NCBI GenBank assembly: GCA_963205235.1
Contig: CAUJIP010000131.1
Location: forward strand, 29,235 to 93,234
DNA: 64,000 nt
Reading direction: 5' to 3'
Source: Pseudomonadota bacterium
Lineage (GTDB): Bacteria; Pseudomonadota; Alphaproteobacteria; Rhodobacterales; Rhodobacteraceae
Part shown: positions 19,323 through 29,131 of the stretch, in pieces
How the letters are laid out: every line of letters starts with the position of its first letter
Numbering within the stretch: position 1 is the stretch's first letter
Notes under the pieces: model-generated
Told to the model about the DNA's origin: nothing
The model's database searches: none
The model's input: the letters and a program-made list of their open reading frames with translations, nothing else
Position numbers and translations under genes: made by a program

Positions 19323-20471
19323 TCAGGCGAAATAGTCCTGCAGGATCCGGCCATAGATCGCCTTCAACTGGTGGATATGCGCGACCTCCACCCGTTCGTC
19401 GACCTGATGCATGGTCTTGCCGACCAGCCCGAATTCGACCACCGGGCAATGGTCCTTGATGAACCGCGCATCCGACGTGCCGCCGCTGGTCGAGGCTTGC
19501 GGCTTCCGTCCGGTCTCGGCTTGCACCGCCCGCGAGATCAGGTCGGACAATTCCCCCGGCGGTGTCAGAAAGCTTTCCCCGGCGATCGAGATCTTCAGGT
19601 CGATCTGCACCCCCGTCGCCTCGGCCACCGCCTCGGCTTCCGACCGCAACCAGCGCGACAGCGTGTCGCCGGAATGGGTGTCGTTGAACCGGATGTTGAT
19701 CCGTGCCGTTGCACGGGCCGGGATCACATTGCCAGCCGGGTTTCCGCAATCGACCGTGGTGATCGCCAGGGTAGAGGGGTCGAAATGCTGCGTCCCCCGG
19801 TCCAACGGTTCGGCATCCAGCTTGGCCAAAAGCTTCACCAGCGCCGACAGCGGGTTCTTCGCCCGGTGCGGATAGGCCGAATGGCCCTGCACCCCGGTCG
19901 CGGTGATATCTACCGTCAACGATCCGCGACGACCGATCTTCATCATGTCGCCCATCTCGAACGGGCAGGTCGGTTCGCCCACCAGGCAATGCGTCATCCG
20001 CTCGCCGTTGAAGGCCATCCAGTCCAGGATCGCCATGGTTCCGTCGACACCGTCCGCCTCTTCATCGCCGGTGATCGCGATGATCACCGATCCGTCGGGC
20101 GGTGTCTCGCGCACGAAATCCACCGCCGCCGCGACAAAGGCGGCAACGCCCGACTTCATGTCGCAGGCCCCCCGGCCATACATCATGCCATCGACGATTT
20201 CCGCGCCGAACGGGTCATGCGTCCAGGCCTTGGCATCGCCCACCGGCACCACATCCGTATGGCCGTTGAACCCAAAGGCCTTGTTCGCCCCTGCCTTGCC
20301 CCAGCGCGCATAAAGATTGGCAATCCCGCCCCGGTCCACCCGTTTGCAGTCAAACCCTGCCAAGGCAAGCACTTCGGCCAACAAGGGGATCGCCCCACCA
20401 TCGGCAGGGGTCACCGAAGGGCAACGGATCAGCCGGGCGGTCAGATCAACGGGGTCAAGCGCTTGGGTCAT
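19323..20471 (-). CDS. dapE: Succinyl-diaminopimelate desuccinylase
   Basis: M20 peptidase: [41 protein letters not shown] at 20471. Confidence 0.95.
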   Translation of the reverse strand: MTQALDPVDLTARLIRCPSVTPADGGAIPLLAEVLALAGFDCKRVDRGGIANLYARWGKAGANKAFGFNGHTDVVPVGDAKAWTHDPFGAEIVDGMMYGRGACDMKSGVAAFVAAAVDFVRETPPDGSVIIAITGDEEADGVDGTMAILDWMAFNGERMTHCLVGEPTCPFEMGDMMKIGRRGSLTVDITATGVQGHSAYPHRAKNPLSALVKLLAKLDAEPLDRGTQHFDPSTLAITTVDCGNPAGNVIPARATARINIRFNDTHSGDTLSRWLRSEAEAVAEATGVQIDLKISIAGESFLTPPGELSDLISRAVQAETGRKPQASTSGGTSDARFIKDHCPVVEFGLVGKTMHQVDERVEVAHIHQLKAIYGRILQDYFA

Positions 20472-20545
20472 CTTGGGGTCACACTGCAAGGGTCGCGGGC
20501 AGTCATGCCTATCGCCTTGCGCCCGCAATCTCAAGACGGACTGTC

Positions 20546-20646
20546 CAGCGAGGTGCTCCTCGCTCGGCTCCGCCTGCTTGTCGCTGACTTCGCCCAGACT
20601 GCACCCAGACAAGCGATGAGCGGTCGAAGACCAGCGAAGAGCGGCC
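20546..20646. repeat. Element B4 (diverged)
   Basis: Arm CAAGCGATGAGCGGTCGAAGACCAGCGAAGAGCGGCC (20610-20646) resembles reverse-complement B1/B2. Confidence 0.6.
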
Positions 20647-20657
20647 TTTGGAAGATA

Positions 20658-20993
20658 TCAGTCGAAAAACGGCGTCATCTCGGCCACCACGACCGAGTTC
20701 TCCGCCAGCGCCCGGTCCATCAGCGCGCGTTCTTCGGGGTCGATATCTTCGCCCGCTTTCTCGCGGTCTTCCAGTGACCCGTGGCCGGTCACTTCCAGCG
20801 GCGCAAGGTCCGCCTCTTTCAGGATCGCCACCGTTTCCCGCACCGCTTCGGCCTCATCCACACCGCTGGCATAGATCACCAACCCCGCCCCGGTCGCCTT
20901 GTCCGGCAACCCGTCGCCCGCCTTGCGGCCCACTTCGACGACCAGCGTGTACACCTGCTGCGGCCGCTTCGGCTTGTCGGTCGGGGTTTCCAT
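20658..20993 (-). CDS. Conserved hypothetical protein (111 aa)
   Basis: Clean ORF METPTDKPKRPQQVYTLVVEVGRKAGDGLPDKATGAGLVIYASGVDEAEAVRETV... Confidence 0.7.
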   Translation of the reverse strand: METPTDKPKRPQQVYTLVVEVGRKAGDGLPDKATGAGLVIYASGVDEAEAVRETVAILKEADLAPLEVTGHGSLEDREKAGEDIDPEERALMDRALAENSVVVAEMTPFFD

Positions 20994-21064
20994 CGTCTTG
21001 ATCCTTGGAGCAGGGGCTTTCGCCCGTGGTGCCTTGCCCCATCCGTCATGTCAACCGCGCCGCC

Positions 21065-22519
21065 TTAGGCGCTGACCTGAAACTCGGTCATCATGCCGCT
21101 GGCCAGATGCGCCATATGGTGACAATGCAGCATCCAGTTCGCCGCCTCGCCTGCATCGACCGCAACGGTCACCATCGACATCGGCGGCAGATAGACCGTG
21201 TCGCGCACCGCCCCGGCAAAGACCCGCCCGCCCAGGTTCACCACCTGGAAGGCATGGCCGTGCAGGTGCATCGGATGGCCCATCATCGACATGTTGTGGA
21301 ACATGATCTCCACCCGCTCGCCCGTCCGCGCGGTGACCGGGCCCGAGATCGCCCATTGATAGGGCATCATCGACCCCGACAGCATCACCATCGGCGCCTG
21401 ATCGACCGGCCGGACCGGAAGCGGGTTCAGCGCTACCAGTTGCGATTCCAGCGCCAGATCAAGCGCCGGGGCCACCTCTTCCCCCAAGACCGGCAGCTTG
21501 CCAATCGCCGCCCCGGCAGTCGCCAGAATGATCCCTGCCCGTTCCTGCGCCCCTTCGCGCAGCGCCAGAATCGGGAAGGCCCCCTCGCCCGCTGGCAGGT
21601 CGATCAAGAGGTCGATCCGCTGCGCCATCGCCAGACCGAACCGCCGCCCGGTGATGGGCTGAACCGGTTCGCCATCCACTGCGACCAATTGCGCATCGAC
21701 CGCGCCCGTGTCGATCCAGAACACCGTCGCCGCCGCCGCGTTGATCACCCGAAGCCGCACCCGACCCCCGGCTTCAACCATGGTGACCTCGGGGTCGTTC
21801 AACGTCCGGTCATTGGCCAGATAGGCGTCAAAGGCGATGTCGTTCAGGTCCATCGCCATCCCACCCATGCCCGACATATCCATGCCCGACATGTCCATTC
21901 CAGACATATCCATGCCCATCATGCCGGTGTCCCCTTCGGACCCCGCCATGCCATGCATGGCATGGTCCATCCCGCCCATGCCGCCGGTCAGACCTGCCAG
22001 AATCTCTTCGGGTGGCGTGAACGAGAAATCGTGCAGGAACATCACCACTTCCTGCCGGTCCTCGGCCACCTCTTCCGGGCGGCGCACGATCAGGGGGGCG
22101 GCCAGAAGCTGCATCTCTTGCACCGGGATATGGCTGTGCATCCAATGCGTGCCGGGGCGCGGGGTGAAGTCATAGTCCCGCACCTCACCCGGCGTCAGCG
22201 CGGGCATCGGATTGCCCGGCACCCCATCCTGAACATTCGGCGGAATCTGCCCGTGCCAATGCAGGATCGTTTCGACATCCAGCCCATTGGTTACTGACAG
22301 CTGAAATGGTTCGCCGGGGTTCAGCAGCAACCCCTGACCGCCCAGTGAATTGGCGATGCCATAGACAGTGGCCGCGCGCCCGTCGACATCCAGCACCCGG
22401 CTGGTGGCCGTCAGCCCAAGCGGAGAGGCGGCCCGAGCGGTGGCAGGGATCAGCGACAGCGCGCCAAGGGCGGCAGAAGCCCCCAGAAAGCCACGGCGGG
22501 TCAAAAATTGGGGTGTCAT
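21065..22519 (-). CDS. Multicopper oxidase, Tat-exported, Met-rich insert (CueO/CopA-like)
   Basis: RRGFLGASAALGALSL Tat signal; HWHGQIPP, HWMHSHIPVQEMQ, HPMHLHGHAFQVV, HCHHMAHLASGMM copper motifs; MDHAMHGM...MDMSGMDMSGMDMSGMGGM insert. Confidence 0.93.
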   Translation of the reverse strand: MTPQFLTRRGFLGASAALGALSLIPATARAASPLGLTATSRVLDVDGRAATVYGIANSLGGQGLLLNPGEPFQLSVTNGLDVETILHWHGQIPPNVQDGVPGNPMPALTPGEVRDYDFTPRPGTHWMHSHIPVQEMQLLAAPLIVRRPEEVAEDRQEVVMFLHDFSFTPPEEILAGLTGGMGGMDHAMHGMAGSEGDTGMMGMDMSGMDMSGMDMSGMGGMAMDLNDIAFDAYLANDRTLNDPEVTMVEAGGRVRLRVINAAAATVFWIDTGAVDAQLVAVDGEPVQPITGRRFGLAMAQRIDLLIDLPAGEGAFPILALREGAQERAGIILATAGAAIGKLPVLGEEVAPALDLALESQLVALNPLPVRPVDQAPMVMLSGSMMPYQWAISGPVTARTGERVEIMFHNMSMMGHPMHLHGHAFQVVNLGGRVFAGAVRDTVYLPPMSMVTVAVDAGEAANWMLHCHHMAHLASGMMTEFQVSA

Positions 22520-22756
22520 GTCGGTCCATCCTGGCCCGGAGGGGGCCGATTTTCGCGCCTTGGGGACGGCGCCGGGGCAGATCTCTCCCAGCTTGAACTG
22601 GGGTGGAAAGCCCTGAAAGTCAATGCCTGCCCCGCCCCGCGTCCAAGGACGCAAGCTGCGGCATACTGGTTCAAATTTTCAGAAGATAGTTCCCGGCCTT
22701 CAACGACTGGCAAGGGTTCTGCGGCAGCGTCAGCGCATCAGGACACGGGAATCCAG

Positions 22757-24328
22757 ATGGTCAACGCGACGAAACTGCCAGTCACCACCAATGTCGATGC
22801 GATGACGATGGCCGAAACCATGTTCGGTTCATCGATCAAGATCGTCGATGCCAGCTATACCGGCGATCCGCTGTCCGCCGGGACTTATTCCGACGGGCTT
22901 TCAGTCACCAATGGTGTGGCCCCCTCGGACTCTGGCGTGATCCTGTCCACCGGCAAGGCCACCAGTTTTACCAATGCCAAGGGCGAGGCGAACCAGACCG
23001 CCTCGAAAAGTTACGATTCCGAAGGGGAAGAAAACGATCAGGATCTGAACGATGTCGCCGGGGCCAAGACCTATGATGCCGCGATCTTTGAATCGAAATT
23101 CGTCCCGCAAGGGTCAGTCCTGACCATGCAGGTCAGTTTCTCGTCGGAGGAGTATCTGGAATATGTCGATTCCGGCTTCAACGACGCGGTTGGCGTCTGG
23201 GTCAACGGCGAAAAGGCGCAGCTTACCGTTGGCGATGGCGACATCTCGATCGACAACATCAACCCCAATTCCAATGGCAATCTCTACATCGACAACGCGA
23301 AGGACCAGTTCAACACCGAAATGGACGGGTTCACCGTCACCCTGACGCTGAAGGCCAATGTGGTGCCCGGCCAGGTCAACACGATCAAGATCGGCATCGC
23401 CGATGGGGGCGACGCGGTTTACGACAGCAACCTGATGATCGTCGCCGATTCCATCCAGACCGAAGTTGTCGCCGAAGATGACCGTTTCACCGTCGGTCGG
23501 GACGAAAAGACGACCGTCAACCTGACGGGCAACGATCTTGATGCCGCTGGCGGCAAGCTGATCATCACCAAGATCAACGGCGTTCCGGTCAAGGAGGGCA
23601 GCCACGTCATCCTGCCTTCCGGGCTTGAGATCGTGGTCAACGCCGACGGCACGATCACCGTGGTCAGCGACCCGGAGGAGGCCGAGGGCGACGTCAGCTT
23701 TTCCTACGAGATTCAGAATGACAACGGCGTCAGCGATGTCGGTTTCGTCAAAGGTCAGGTGGTGCCCTGTTTCGTCGAAGGCGCGCGGATCGAAACCGAC
23801 CGCGGCCCGATCCCGGTCGAAGAAATTGCCGTCGGCGACAGGGTCCTGACGCTGGACGATGGGTTTCAGCCAGTGCGCTGGCACGGGCGGCGCGACGTGG
23901 TCTCGCGTGGCGAACTTGCCCCGGTCCGCATTCAGGCTGGCACGTTCGGCGACCACGGTGCCCTTGCCGTTTCGCCGCAGCACCGGTTGCATTTCGCGGG
24001 CTGGCAGGCCGAACTCTACTGTGGCGAGGCCGAGGTTCTGGTCCGCGCGATCCATCTGGTCAAGGCCGGGCACCTGCCGCAGGACCAGTCGGGAAGGCCC
24101 GTCACCTATCACCACCTGCTGTTTGATCGCCACCAGATCATCCGGGCCGAGGGGCTGTGGAGCGAAAGCTATTACCCCGGCCCGTCAACCATGCTTGGCC
24201 ACGATCCCGCCACCCAGGCCGAGCTTTTGATGCTGTTCCCCGAACTGAAGCTGGACCCGTCGCAAGGCTACGGTGTCTCTGCCCGCCCCGAGGCAACTGC
24301 ACAAGCCGCGGCGCTTTTGCTGGCCTGA
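22757..24328 (+). CDS. Choice-of-anchor-L-like plus Hint domain protein
   Basis: N-terminal SDSGVILSTGKATSFTN...ESKFVPQGSVLTMQVSFSSEEYLEYVDSGFNDAVGVWVNG; C-terminal PCFVEGARIETDRGPIPVEEIAVGDRVLTLDDGFQPVRWHGRR Hint motif. Confidence 0.88.
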   Translation: MVNATKLPVTTNVDAMTMAETMFGSSIKIVDASYTGDPLSAGTYSDGLSVTNGVAPSDSGVILSTGKATSFTNAKGEANQTASKSYDSEGEENDQDLNDVAGAKTYDAAIFESKFVPQGSVLTMQVSFSSEEYLEYVDSGFNDAVGVWVNGEKAQLTVGDGDISIDNINPNSNGNLYIDNAKDQFNTEMDGFTVTLTLKANVVPGQVNTIKIGIADGGDAVYDSNLMIVADSIQTEVVAEDDRFTVGRDEKTTVNLTGNDLDAAGGKLIITKINGVPVKEGSHVILPSGLEIVVNADGTITVVSDPEEAEGDVSFSYEIQNDNGVSDVGFVKGQVVPCFVEGARIETDRGPIPVEEIAVGDRVLTLDDGFQPVRWHGRRDVVSRGELAPVRIQAGTFGDHGALAVSPQHRLHFAGWQAELYCGEAEVLVRAIHLVKAGHLPQDQSGRPVTYHHLLFDRHQIIRAEGLWSESYYPGPSTMLGHDPATQAELLMLFPELKLDPSQGYGVSARPEATAQAAALLLA

Positions 24329-24486
24329 CTGATGGCCAACACGGTGCGCACCAAAAGCAAACGACCACCCTGGGGGAAGGGTGGCCGTCGCAACTCATAC
24401 ATGGGAACTTTACTGGTTCTGGGGAACTTGAAGGTCCTGTCGTCGGCCCTGTCACAAGCCGGGCAACAGCGTCGTCACGGCTGAAG

Positions 24487-24693
24487 TCACACGCCGCCGC
24501 AGGCCGAACCTTCGCGGGTCACGATCTGGCTGATGGTCGCGGCCTGAACCGGACGATAGGCGCAACGGCCCGAACGGCGGCCGAAGTCTTCGGTTTCGGA
24601 CGAGGTGACCGACGACGCGACGGTCGGCAGGTTCAGGGCCAGAACGGGGCCAGCAAGCGAGGTCAGGACAAGTGCGGTGAACAGGGATTTCAT
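24487..24693 (-). CDS. Small secreted hypothetical protein (68 aa)
   Basis: MKSLFTALVLTSLAGPVLALNLPTV signal peptide, two Cys in the mature part. Confidence 0.55.
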   Translation of the reverse strand: MKSLFTALVLTSLAGPVLALNLPTVASSVTSSETEDFGRRSGRCAYRPVQAATISQIVTREGSACGGV

Positions 24694-24828
24694 TTTGGCG
24701 GCCTTTCGGGGCATGTGTTTCAACACCCCCAAACTGCCCCGATTCTCCCGCCATGTATCCGGCCCAAGGTCTGCCGATATTCGGGCTATTTTTCAGACCA
24801 AAGTCTGAAAACGGCCCCAGGTCGCCCC

Positions 24829-25662
24829 TCAGTCCCGCAAAAGCTCGTTGATGCTGGTCTTCGACCGGGTCTGCGCATCGACCTTCTTGACGATCACCGC
24901 GCAGTACAGGTTGATTCCCCCCTTCGACGGCATCGACCCCGCGACGACGACCGACCCCGCGGGAACCTCGCCATACATCACTTCGCCGGTCTCCCGGTCG
25001 ACGATCTTGGTCGACTTGCCGATGAAGACGCCCATGCCAAGGACGGACCCTTCGCGGATGATGCAGCCCTCAACCACCTCGGACCGCGCGCCGATAAAGC
25101 AGTTGTCCTCGATGATCGTCGGGCCAGCCTGCATCGGTTCCAGCACGCCGCCGATGCCCACACCGCCCGACAGGTGCACGTTCTTGCCGATCTGCGCGCA
25201 CGAACCCACCGTAGCCCAGCCGTCGACCATCGAGCCCTCATCGACATAGGCCCCGATGTTCACGAAGGACGGCATCAAGACCACGCCCTTGGCGATATAG
25301 GCCGAGCGGCGGACGATAGACCCCGGAACCGCGCGGAACGCCGCCTTGCGCCAGTCTTCGGCGCTCCAGCCCTGCCATTTCGACGCGACCTTGTCCCACC
25401 AGTTCGACCCGCCATTGCTGCCGGAAATCTCGTACATATCCGTCAGCCGGAACGACAGCAGCACCGCCTTCTTGGCCCACTGGTTCACATGCCAGTCACT
25501 GCCGCGCTTTTCCGCAACCCGCAGCGACCCACTGTCCAGCGCGGTCAGCGTCGCCTCGATGGCATCGCGCACTTCGCCCTTGGTGGCGGGGGAAATCCCG
25601 TCGCGCGCCTCCCAGGCGGCTTCGATGGCGGCTTCAAGGGTGGCATTGCTGGTGGCGGACAT
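24829..25662 (-). CDS. dapD: 2,3,4,5-tetrahydropyridine-2,6-dicarboxylate N-succinyltransferase
   Basis: Left-handed beta-helix hexapeptide repeats; [39 protein letters not shown]. Confidence 0.96.
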   Translation of the reverse strand: MSATSNATLEAAIEAAWEARDGISPATKGEVRDAIEATLTALDSGSLRVAEKRGSDWHVNQWAKKAVLLSFRLTDMYEISGSNGGSNWWDKVASKWQGWSAEDWRKAAFRAVPGSIVRRSAYIAKGVVLMPSFVNIGAYVDEGSMVDGWATVGSCAQIGKNVHLSGGVGIGGVLEPMQAGPTIIEDNCFIGARSEVVEGCIIREGSVLGMGVFIGKSTKIVDRETGEVMYGEVPAGSVVVAGSMPSKGGINLYCAVIVKKVDAQTRSKTSINELLRD

Positions 25663-25756
25663 GAAACTCTCCCTCTGGGTCGGGGCCTTCTAGGGCATCG
25701 GACAGCAAATGTCAGCGTCCTTCGCACTGCCCGATATCAGCATCTTGCCGCAGGCC

Positions 25757-26683
25757 TTAGACCGGCGCTTCGGTCGGGTTCGCCCCGCAGACCAGAACCG
25801 CGACCCTCTCCCCCGGCGCAGGCTGGTACGCGCCCGAGATCAACGCAGCCAGCGCGCAGGCCCCGCCCGGCTCTACCCATTGCCGCACGCCTTGCCAAAG
25901 CCGCGCCTGGGCCTGGGCAATCGCCGCGTCCGAGACCAGAACCGAGGTCACCCCATGCCGAACCGCAAAATCATAGCCCAACCGCCCGATCCGGGGCGCG
26001 CCCAGGGCGCTGGCGGCGATCCCGCCGACGTCGACCAGGGTTTCCGGCCCGCCCTGCAAGGCGCGATGCAGTGTCGGAGCCAGTTCCGGCTCGACCGCCA
26101 CCACCTTGCGGCGACCCTGAAGCCAGGCCAACGCCCCGCCGATCAACCCGCCACCTCCGACGGCGATCAGCACGGTATCAGCCGCCAGCCCCTGCTCCTC
26201 CCATTCCTTCGCCACGGTGCCTTGCCCCGCCAGTGTCGGAGGCGCGTCAAAGGCATGGATCATCAGCGCCCCGGTCTTCGCACACCAGGCCTCGGCCCGC
26301 GCCGAAGCCTCGATGAAACTGCCGGGCACTTCCTCGACCTCGGCACCCTGGGCCTTGATCAGCGCGATCTTGGCCGGGCTGGCCATCGCAGGCACGAAGA
26401 TCCGCGCCGGTTTTCCCAGGCGCGCCGCCGCAGCCGCCAGCGCAGCCCCGTGGTTCCCGCCCGAAGTCGCCGTCACTCCGGCTGCGGGGATATCCAGCGA
26501 CAAAAGGCTGTTGAACGCCCCGCGCGCCTTGAAACTGCCAGTCACCTGCAGATGCTCAAGCTTTACCTCGACCGGATAGGGCAAAAGCTCGCGCGTCGTG
26601 ATCACTGGCGTGCGCAGCAGATGCGCGGCAATCCGGTCATGGGCGCGGGCGATGTCTTCGGGGCTGATCCTGGCATCGGGCAT
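25757..26683 (-). CDS. Threonine/serine dehydratase-like PLP enzyme
   Basis: KLEHLQVTGSFKARGAFNSL, TSGGNHGAALA, AVGGGGLIGG; ATG at 26683. Confidence 0.9.
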   Translation of the reverse strand: MPDARISPEDIARAHDRIAAHLLRTPVITTRELLPYPVEVKLEHLQVTGSFKARGAFNSLLSLDIPAAGVTATSGGNHGAALAAAAARLGKPARIFVPAMASPAKIALIKAQGAEVEEVPGSFIEASARAEAWCAKTGALMIHAFDAPPTLAGQGTVAKEWEEQGLAADTVLIAVGGGGLIGGALAWLQGRRKVVAVEPELAPTLHRALQGGPETLVDVGGIAASALGAPRIGRLGYDFAVRHGVTSVLVSDAAIAQAQARLWQGVRQWVEPGGACALAALISGAYQPAPGERVAVLVCGANPTEAPV

Positions 26684-26758
26684 CGGCGATCCTTTTTCCG
26701 TTTCTTGCCGGGTCTCATCCCTATATGGCTTGGGGAAGGTCACACAGACGGACAGAAA

Positions 26759-27583
26759 ATGAAAGACGAACCCCGAAGCCACCCATTCCGCGACAGCGTC
26801 GAAGACATCGCCGCCGCGAAACGCATTCCCGACACGCCCCAGACCCGCGCGCCCGCTTACCGGTTGGCCTTCGCCGACCGCGATTTCATGACCCGCGACG
26901 AGCTGCGCCCCGTCCGTCTGCAGCTTGAACTTCTGAAGCCGCAACTGATCATGGACGAACGCGGTATCGAATCGACCATCGTCATGTTCGGCGGTGCCCG
27001 TATCCCCGCCCCCGAACACCGCGACACTGCGCGCACCAAGACCCTTGCCGGTCTGTCGCACTACTACGAAGAAGCGCGCCGCTTTGCAAAGATCATGACT
27101 GAACGGTCACTGGAAACCTATGGCCGCGAGAACGTCATCTGCACCGGTGGTGGCCCCGGCGTGATGGAGGCGGGGAACAGGGGCGCAAGCGAGGCTGGTG
27201 GCCAGTCGATCGGCCTGAACATCGTCTTGCCGCATGAACAGGCCCCGAACGCTTTTGTGACGCCCGACCTGTCGTTCAACTTCCACTACTTCGCGATCCG
27301 CAAGATGCATTTCCTGATGCGCGCCCGCGCCGTCTGCGTCTTCCCCGGCGGCTTCGGCACTATGGACGAGATGTTCGAAAGCCTGACCCTGATCCAGACC
27401 GGACGGATGAAACCGATCCCCTTCCTGCTTTTCGGGCGGGAGTGGTGGGAGAAGGTCGTGAACTGGCAACACCTCGCCGACGCAGGGGTCATCGCCCCCG
27501 AAGACCTGTCGCTGTTTGCCATGGTCGAAACGGCGGAAGAGGCTTTGGCGGTGATCGATGGATGGGGGGCCGAAGCACGGTAG
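26759..27583 (+). CDS. LOG family (TIGR00730-type) protein
   Basis: IVMFGGARIPAPEH, TGGGPGVMEAGNRGA, FPGGFGTMDEMFE (PGGxGTxxE motif). Confidence 0.92.
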   Translation: MKDEPRSHPFRDSVEDIAAAKRIPDTPQTRAPAYRLAFADRDFMTRDELRPVRLQLELLKPQLIMDERGIESTIVMFGGARIPAPEHRDTARTKTLAGLSHYYEEARRFAKIMTERSLETYGRENVICTGGGPGVMEAGNRGASEAGGQSIGLNIVLPHEQAPNAFVTPDLSFNFHYFAIRKMHFLMRARAVCVFPGGFGTMDEMFESLTLIQTGRMKPIPFLLFGREWWEKVVNWQHLADAGVIAPEDLSLFAMVETAEEALAVIDGWGAEAR

Positions 27584-27660
27584 GGTGCGCTACAGCGCAC
27601 CGCCCTTTGGCGGGCATCACAGGGTCGTAGGTCGGGCTTCAGCCCGACTCCCGGACGCCC
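27580..27660. repeat. REP-like multi-hairpin element F
   Basis: GGTGCGCTACAGCGCACC, CCGCCCTTTGGCGGG and GTCGGGCTTCAGCCCGAC in succession after the LOG gene stop. Confidence 0.7.
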
Positions 27661-27785
27661 CCCGATTCGCCCTGCATGGTTAACGCCCCGCTCGCCTTCC
27701 CCGATGGAAGACGGAAGCAAGACGTTTGGAAGACGAAAGGAAGACGCTTTACCTTTCGGAAACCTTTCCTGTTAAGCCTGCGTTC

Positions 27786-29003
27786 TCAATCCCTTGGCAG
27801 GGCCAGGGTCTCCCTTTCCCACCTATCCAGAAATTCCACCCTGTCACAGCCCGCAAACCCCGCCAGCCGGTCCAGTTCCGCCTCCAGTTTCGCCAGCCGA
27901 CCCTTGGTCAGCTTGACCCCCGCCTCGGGCCAGAAGGCCTTGACCCGCAGGCTACCCGCATCGCGAAACGCCTTGACGTCGATCCGTCCGACCAGCCGGT
28001 CACCTTCCAGCACCGGGAAGACATAGTAGCCCCAGGTCCGTTTCGGTTCGGGCACGAAAACCTCGATCCGGTAGAAGAACCCGAACAGGAATTCCGCCCG
28101 CTTGCGGTCGCGAAGCGCGGGGTCGAAGGGCGACAAGATGCGGAGGCGGGGCAGGGGGTCTGGTGGCGGAGCATCCAGAATGTCAGGGAAAGCCAATGAC
28201 TTGCGGCGTTGACCCTCGGCCCCTTCAACCTCGACCTCGATGATCTCGCCCCGCGACAGGGCCGCGCGGCACCAGTCCCTTGCCGCCTCGGGGGGGATCG
28301 CTTTCCAATAGGCGGCGATCTCTCCACTGGTGCCAAAGCCCAGATGCCGCAGCGCTGACCGGCAGGCCCAATCGGTGACCTCCTCCTCCGGCACCGGGGC
28401 GCGGTGTTGGTCGGGGATCACCCGTTCGGTCAGGTCATAGATCTTGGCGAACCCATCCCGCCGGGTGATGGCAAGCCGCCCGGTCCGCCACAGCCATTCC
28501 AGCGCGGTCTTTGACGGATGCCAATCCCACCAGCCGCCCTTGCCCCGCACCTCACCCTCGCCAACATCGGCGGTTCCGACCGGCCCGTCCTTGGCTATGC
28601 GATTGAGAATGCTTTCAAATTGTTCCTCATACCCATCGCGAAACCAGCTTTTCCAATTCGCATGCAGCCGCTTTTCGTCGCGCTGAAACCGGTGCTGCCA
28701 GACCCCATGCAACCGCGTGGGCAGGATCGAGGCGTCATGCGTCCAATGTTCCCAAAGACTGCGATCCTTCTCCAGCAACCGCTTCAAGGCCGGTGGCCGA
28801 TAGCTTTGCCGCCGCGACCACAGGATCATGTCATGCGCCCGGGCAACGGTGTTGATGCTGTCGACCTGCACAAAGCCGATCCGTTCGATCAGACCCTGCA
28901 AATCCTGCCCCTTGGCCGCGCCGCTGGGGGCCCCGATCAAGGCATGGCGATCAAGAAAGATACGGCGGGCGGCGGGGTTGGGGATCAACTGCGGCATCGA
29001 CAA
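27786..29003 (-). CDS. ycaQ: YcaQ-type winged-helix DNA glycosylase family protein (HTH_42)
   Basis: IGFVQVDSINTVARAHDMILWSR, HWTHDASILP, LSPFDPALRDRKRAEFLFGFFYRIEVFVPEPKRTWGYYVFPVL. Confidence 0.88.
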   Translation of the reverse strand: MSMPQLIPNPAARRIFLDRHALIGAPSGAAKGQDLQGLIERIGFVQVDSINTVARAHDMILWSRRQSYRPPALKRLLEKDRSLWEHWTHDASILPTRLHGVWQHRFQRDEKRLHANWKSWFRDGYEEQFESILNRIAKDGPVGTADVGEGEVRGKGGWWDWHPSKTALEWLWRTGRLAITRRDGFAKIYDLTERVIPDQHRAPVPEEEVTDWACRSALRHLGFGTSGEIAAYWKAIPPEAARDWCRAALSRGEIIEVEVEGAEGQRRKSLAFPDILDAPPPDPLPRLRILSPFDPALRDRKRAEFLFGFFYRIEVFVPEPKRTWGYYVFPVLEGDRLVGRIDVKAFRDAGSLRVKAFWPEAGVKLTKGRLAKLEAELDRLAGFAGCDRVEFLDRWERETLALPRD

Positions 29004-29131
29004 TCGCTACCATTTCAAACTGTTTCCAGCAAAGCCGAAATCGTGACCAAAAGCCGTGGCCCGAACGGTTGTATTCTGCGGATCAGAACTTACTATCCCA
29101 TTGTCTTCTGACATTTTTCCCGAAATCGCAC

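Noticed and set aside
17667-20777. 1036-aa plus-strand ORF
   Set aside because: Antisense shadow of rnr and dapE in GC-rich DNA; composition rich in Arg/His/Pro/Gly, no recognisable domain, covers element C and intergenic DNA.
22560-22620. CueR-type operator upstream of the multicopper oxidase (CCCAGCTTGAACTGGG)
   Set aside because: Palindrome exists but spacing and sequence do not convincingly match the CueR consensus and no cueR gene is adjacent.
24363-24394. Hairpin CCACCCT..AGGGTGG after the Hint gene as terminator
   Set aside because: Stem only about 7 bp with no U tract; not strong enough to call.
24157-26316. 719-aa plus-strand ORF across the Hint gene end, dapD and dehydratase
   Set aside because: Runs antisense through dapD and the PLP enzyme; no domain.
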